Shown: in pieces, positions 62,102 through 64,000 of the stretch | Numbering within the stretch: the stretch's first letter is position 1 | Layout: each line of letters begins with the position of its first letter | Origin: Cyclobacteriaceae bacterium | GTDB taxonomy: Bacteria; Bacteroidota; Bacteroidia; Cytophagales; Cyclobacteriaceae | Length of the DNA stretch: 64,000 bases | Direction: 5' to 3' | NCBI GenBank assembly: GCA_019638275.1 | Contig: JAHBUC010000018.1 | Coordinates: forward strand, 1-64,000 | Notes under the pieces: generated by a model | Database searches by the model: none | Seen by the model: only the letters and a program-made list of their open reading frames with translations | Told to the model about the DNA's origin: nothing | Translations under genes and position numbers: made by a program

Positions 62102-62120
62102 TTAACTCATTTTGAGTTAA
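62102..62120. promoter_or_regulatory. Possible operator dyad before the DnaJ-TPR gene
   Basis: A perfect 8-bp inverted repeat, TTAACTCA (62102-62109) and TGAGTTAA (62113-62120), lies 10 nt upstream of the ATG at 62092. The length and place fit a repressor site or a small 5'-UTR hairpin. No matching regulator is identified. Confidence 0.4.
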
Positions 62121-62149
62121 AACGTATGGAAGGGCCATTTAGTCCCCGA

Positions 62150-62184
62150 AAGGGAAAAGAAAAAGGCCTCTATAACAAGGCCTT
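62150..62184 (-). terminator. Rho-independent terminator after gap
   Basis: A 7-bp stem (62163-62169 with 62178-62184) closes an 8-nt loop; read on the minus strand it is followed by a T-rich run (TTTTTCTTTTCCC). It lies 24 nt after the gap stop codon. Confidence 0.75.
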
Positions 62185-62207
62185 CTCTGTATTAAGCGCA
62201 AATGCAA

Positions 62208-63209
62208 TTACTTTAATTTGGCAATTTCCTGCACCAGGTCGATAAGTTTATTGGAGTAGCCCCACTCGTTATCGTACCAGGTTACTACTTTCACAAAATG
62301 ATCGTTCAGGGCTATGCCTGCTTTTGCATCGAAGATGGAGGTGCGTGCATCGCCAATGAAGTCTTGCGACACCACATCATCTTCCGTGTATCCTAAAATT
62401 CCTTTCAGTTCACCAGCAGCGGCTTCTTTCATCGCGTTCTTGATGTCTTCATATGAAGCAGCTTTTTCCAGTCGCACAGTAAAATCAACAACCGATACGT
62501 TTGCTACCGGAACACGGAACGACATACCGGTTAGCTTTCCTTTCAACTCGGGGATTACCAGGGCTACTGCTTTTGCGGCACCGGTAGAGGAGGGGATAAT
62601 GTTTTGATATGCACCACGACCACCACGCCAATCTTTGGCTGAGGGGCCGTCAACTGTTTTTTGTGTGGCTGTAACGGCATGCACGGTGCTCATCAAACCT
62701 TCAACGATGCCAAATTTATCATTCAACACTTTTGCTACAGGAGCGATACAGTTTGTGGTACATGAAGCGTTCGACACGATCGTGTGTTGTGCAGTAAGTT
62801 TCTTGTGGTTTACACCCATTACAAAAGTGGGCGTATCATCTTTTGCGGGTGCAGAAAGAACCACCTTTTTGGCACCGGCCTGAATATGCTTCTGTGCATC
62901 GGCCTGGGTAAGGAACAAACCGGTAGATTCCACAACAATTTCAGCGCCTACTTCCGACCACTTCAGGTTGGCAGGATCTTTTTCTGCTGTGATGCGGATT
63001 TTCTTTCCATTAACCACCAGGTTTCCATCCTGTACCTCCACGGTACCGTCAAAGCGGCCATGTGTAGAGTCATATTTGAGCATATAGGCCATGTAGCTGG
63101 GTTCCAGCAAATCGTTAATTCCTACAATTTCAATGTCGGGGCGATTGATGGCTGCCCGGAAGGCCATGCGACCGATTCGTCCGAATCCGTTTATTCCAAC
63201 TTTTGTCAT
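62208..63209 (-). CDS. gap: Glyceraldehyde-3-phosphate dehydrogenase, type I
   Basis: A 333-residue glycolytic enzyme. The NAD-binding NGFGRIGRMAFRAA is at residues 7-20, Asp33 (VGINDLL) favours NAD over NADP, and the catalytic Cys150 is in SNASCTTNCIAPV. The C-terminal KVVTWYDNEWGYSNK is intact. It converts glyceraldehyde-3-phosphate to 1,3-bisphosphoglycerate. It is monocistronic, with its own terminator, and divergent from the dipeptidase gene. Confidence 0.96.
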   Translation of the reverse strand: MTKVGINGFGRIGRMAFRAAINRPDIEIVGINDLLEPSYMAYMLKYDSTHGRFDGTVEVQDGNLVVNGKKIRITAEKDPANLKWSEVGAEIVVESTGLFLTQADAQKHIQAGAKKVVLSAPAKDDTPTFVMGVNHKKLTAQHTIVSNASCTTNCIAPVAKVLNDKFGIVEGLMSTVHAVTATQKTVDGPSAKDWRGGRGAYQNIIPSSTGAAKAVALVIPELKGKLTGMSFRVPVANVSVVDFTVRLEKAASYEDIKNAMKEAAAGELKGILGYTEDDVVSQDFIGDARTSIFDAKAGIALNDHFVKVVTWYDNEWGYSNKLIDLVQEIAKLK

Positions 63210-63345
63210 GGTATTGAAAGGTTAAAAGTTCGTTTTAGAAGCCGACAAAATTACGGGTTGAGGATTCAAAACCAATTTTTGCCCATATAAATTCCGGTTT
63301 TCGAATCGACCGGGAAAACTTACCTTTCGCAAACGATGTAACCGT

Positions 63346-64000
63346 ATGAAAAAACTTCTAATCGGCTTAATAAGTCTGTTGGTTATTGCCGCAGTTATCT
63401 TTTTTGGTTTTGTTGCGAACCATTTCGACAAAAAGATGAATTCGGTTGTGGCAACGGCCAGTTCAACTCCGGTTCCTTCGTATGAGGCTATTCCCTTTGT
63501 GGCCGACTTGCATTGCGATATGTTGTTGTGGAATCGTAATTTTTTCGGACTTCATAAGCATGGTCATGTTGATCTGCCCAGGATGCAGCAGGCGAAAATG
63601 GCGCTTCAGGTATTTACGATTGTGAGTAAAGTACCGAAAGGAATCAACATTGAACGTAACGATGATAAAACCGATCAGATTGCCCTGCTTTCGTTTGCTC
63701 AGATGCGCCCGCCATCAACCTGGTTTAGTTTGAAATCGCGTGCGTTACATCAATGCAATCAGTTGCATGCGTTTGCAAAAGAATCGGATGGGGCCTTTCG
63801 GGTTGTAACCAACCGCAGGGAATTGAATGACTTTATAAAGGACAGAAAATCCAACAATAAGGTGACAGCCGGTATGTTGGGTTTGGAGGGTGCCCATTGC
63901 CTGGAGGATGATGTAGAGAACCTACAGGTGTTCTATGATGCGGGGGTTCGTTACATCGGCCTCACACATTTTTTTGACAATGAGTGGGGTGGTTCAGCAC
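63346..64000 (+). CDS. Membrane dipeptidase, M19 family (partial, 3' end cut by window)
   Basis: The first 218 codons of an M19 (renal dipeptidase-like) metallopeptidase, running off the right edge. An N-terminal membrane anchor (residues 4-22) precedes the zinc motif H-x-D in VADLHCDML and the metal-bridging Glu in LGLEGAHCLED. Family members cleave dipeptides at the outer face of the inner membrane. A near-consensus promoter element, TACCTTTC (63321-63328), lies 17 nt before the start. Confidence 0.85.
   Translation, partial: MKKLLIGLISLLVIAAVIFFGFVANHFDKKMNSVVATASSTPVPSYEAIPFVADLHCDMLLWNRNFFGLHKHGHVDLPRMQQAKMALQVFTIVSKVPKGINIERNDDKTDQIALLSFAQMRPPSTWFSLKSRALHQCNQLHAFAKESDGAFRVVTNRRELNDFIKDRKSNNKVTAGMLGLEGAHCLEDDVENLQVFYDAGVRYIGLTHFFDNEWGGSA

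Overview
The window is chromosomal DNA from a member of the Bacteroidota, most likely the Cytophagales. This rests on a type IX secretion (T9SS) sorting domain, alternative complex III (Act) genes joined to cytochrome oxidase genes, a long-form IspG, TAnnTTTG-type promoters, weak Shine-Dalgarno use, and many outer-membrane barrel proteins and lipoproteins. Gene density is high. I see no rRNA, tRNA, CRISPR array, prophage or insertion sequence.

Region 1 (1-10.5 kb, + strand) is a respiratory block. It runs from the end of alternative complex III (ActD tail, ActE, ActF) through cytochrome oxidase subunits II and I, heme A and heme O synthases, two subunit III-type proteins and subunit IV, to accessory genes (a SCO-like protein without copper ligands, DUF420, a small CxxC membrane protein and DUF983). 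Together these move electrons from menaquinol through a c-type cytochrome to O2; a menC gene at 44 kb fits menaquinone as the quinone. Two strong hairpin terminators lie directly against the next start codons. Region 2 (10.5-23.7 kb) holds a giant NtrY-like histidine kinase, an exported DsrE protein, an MlaE/MlaF lipid ABC pair, an SDR enzyme, long-form IspG, and assorted enzymes, including an SRAP-family protein that has lost three of its four catalytic residues.

Region 3 (23.9-42.7 kb) is the most unusual part. Six tightly spaced minus-strand genes encode, in transcription order, a nucleotide-transporter-like membrane protein fused to HEAT repeats and a cyclic-nucleotide-binding-like domain, a protein with three TIR/DUF4062-like domains, a membrane-anchored STAND NTPase with a WD40 propeller, an outer-membrane barrel protein, a lipoprotein and a 1933-residue T9SS-exported adhesin-like protein. 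A PorE-like TPR/propeller/OmpA gene is divergent from them. The layout suggests a signalling or conflict apparatus running from the cytoplasm to the cell surface; its function is not known to me.

Region 4 (42.8-64 kb) is mostly housekeeping: QueA, MenC, an NmrA-type gene with an in-frame stop, a LOG-family protein, a Rieske oxygenase, DoxX, an SPFH/PH-like/ribbon-helix-helix cluster, bestrophin, a zincin/propeller/barrel protein, pyruvate dehydrogenase E2, Uma2, HslV, a class III aminotransferase, TerB-like and DnaJ-TPR proteins, GAPDH, and the start of an M19 dipeptidase cut by the window end. Several small genes (49758-49913, 52274-52396, 59584-59703) were read directly from the sequence.
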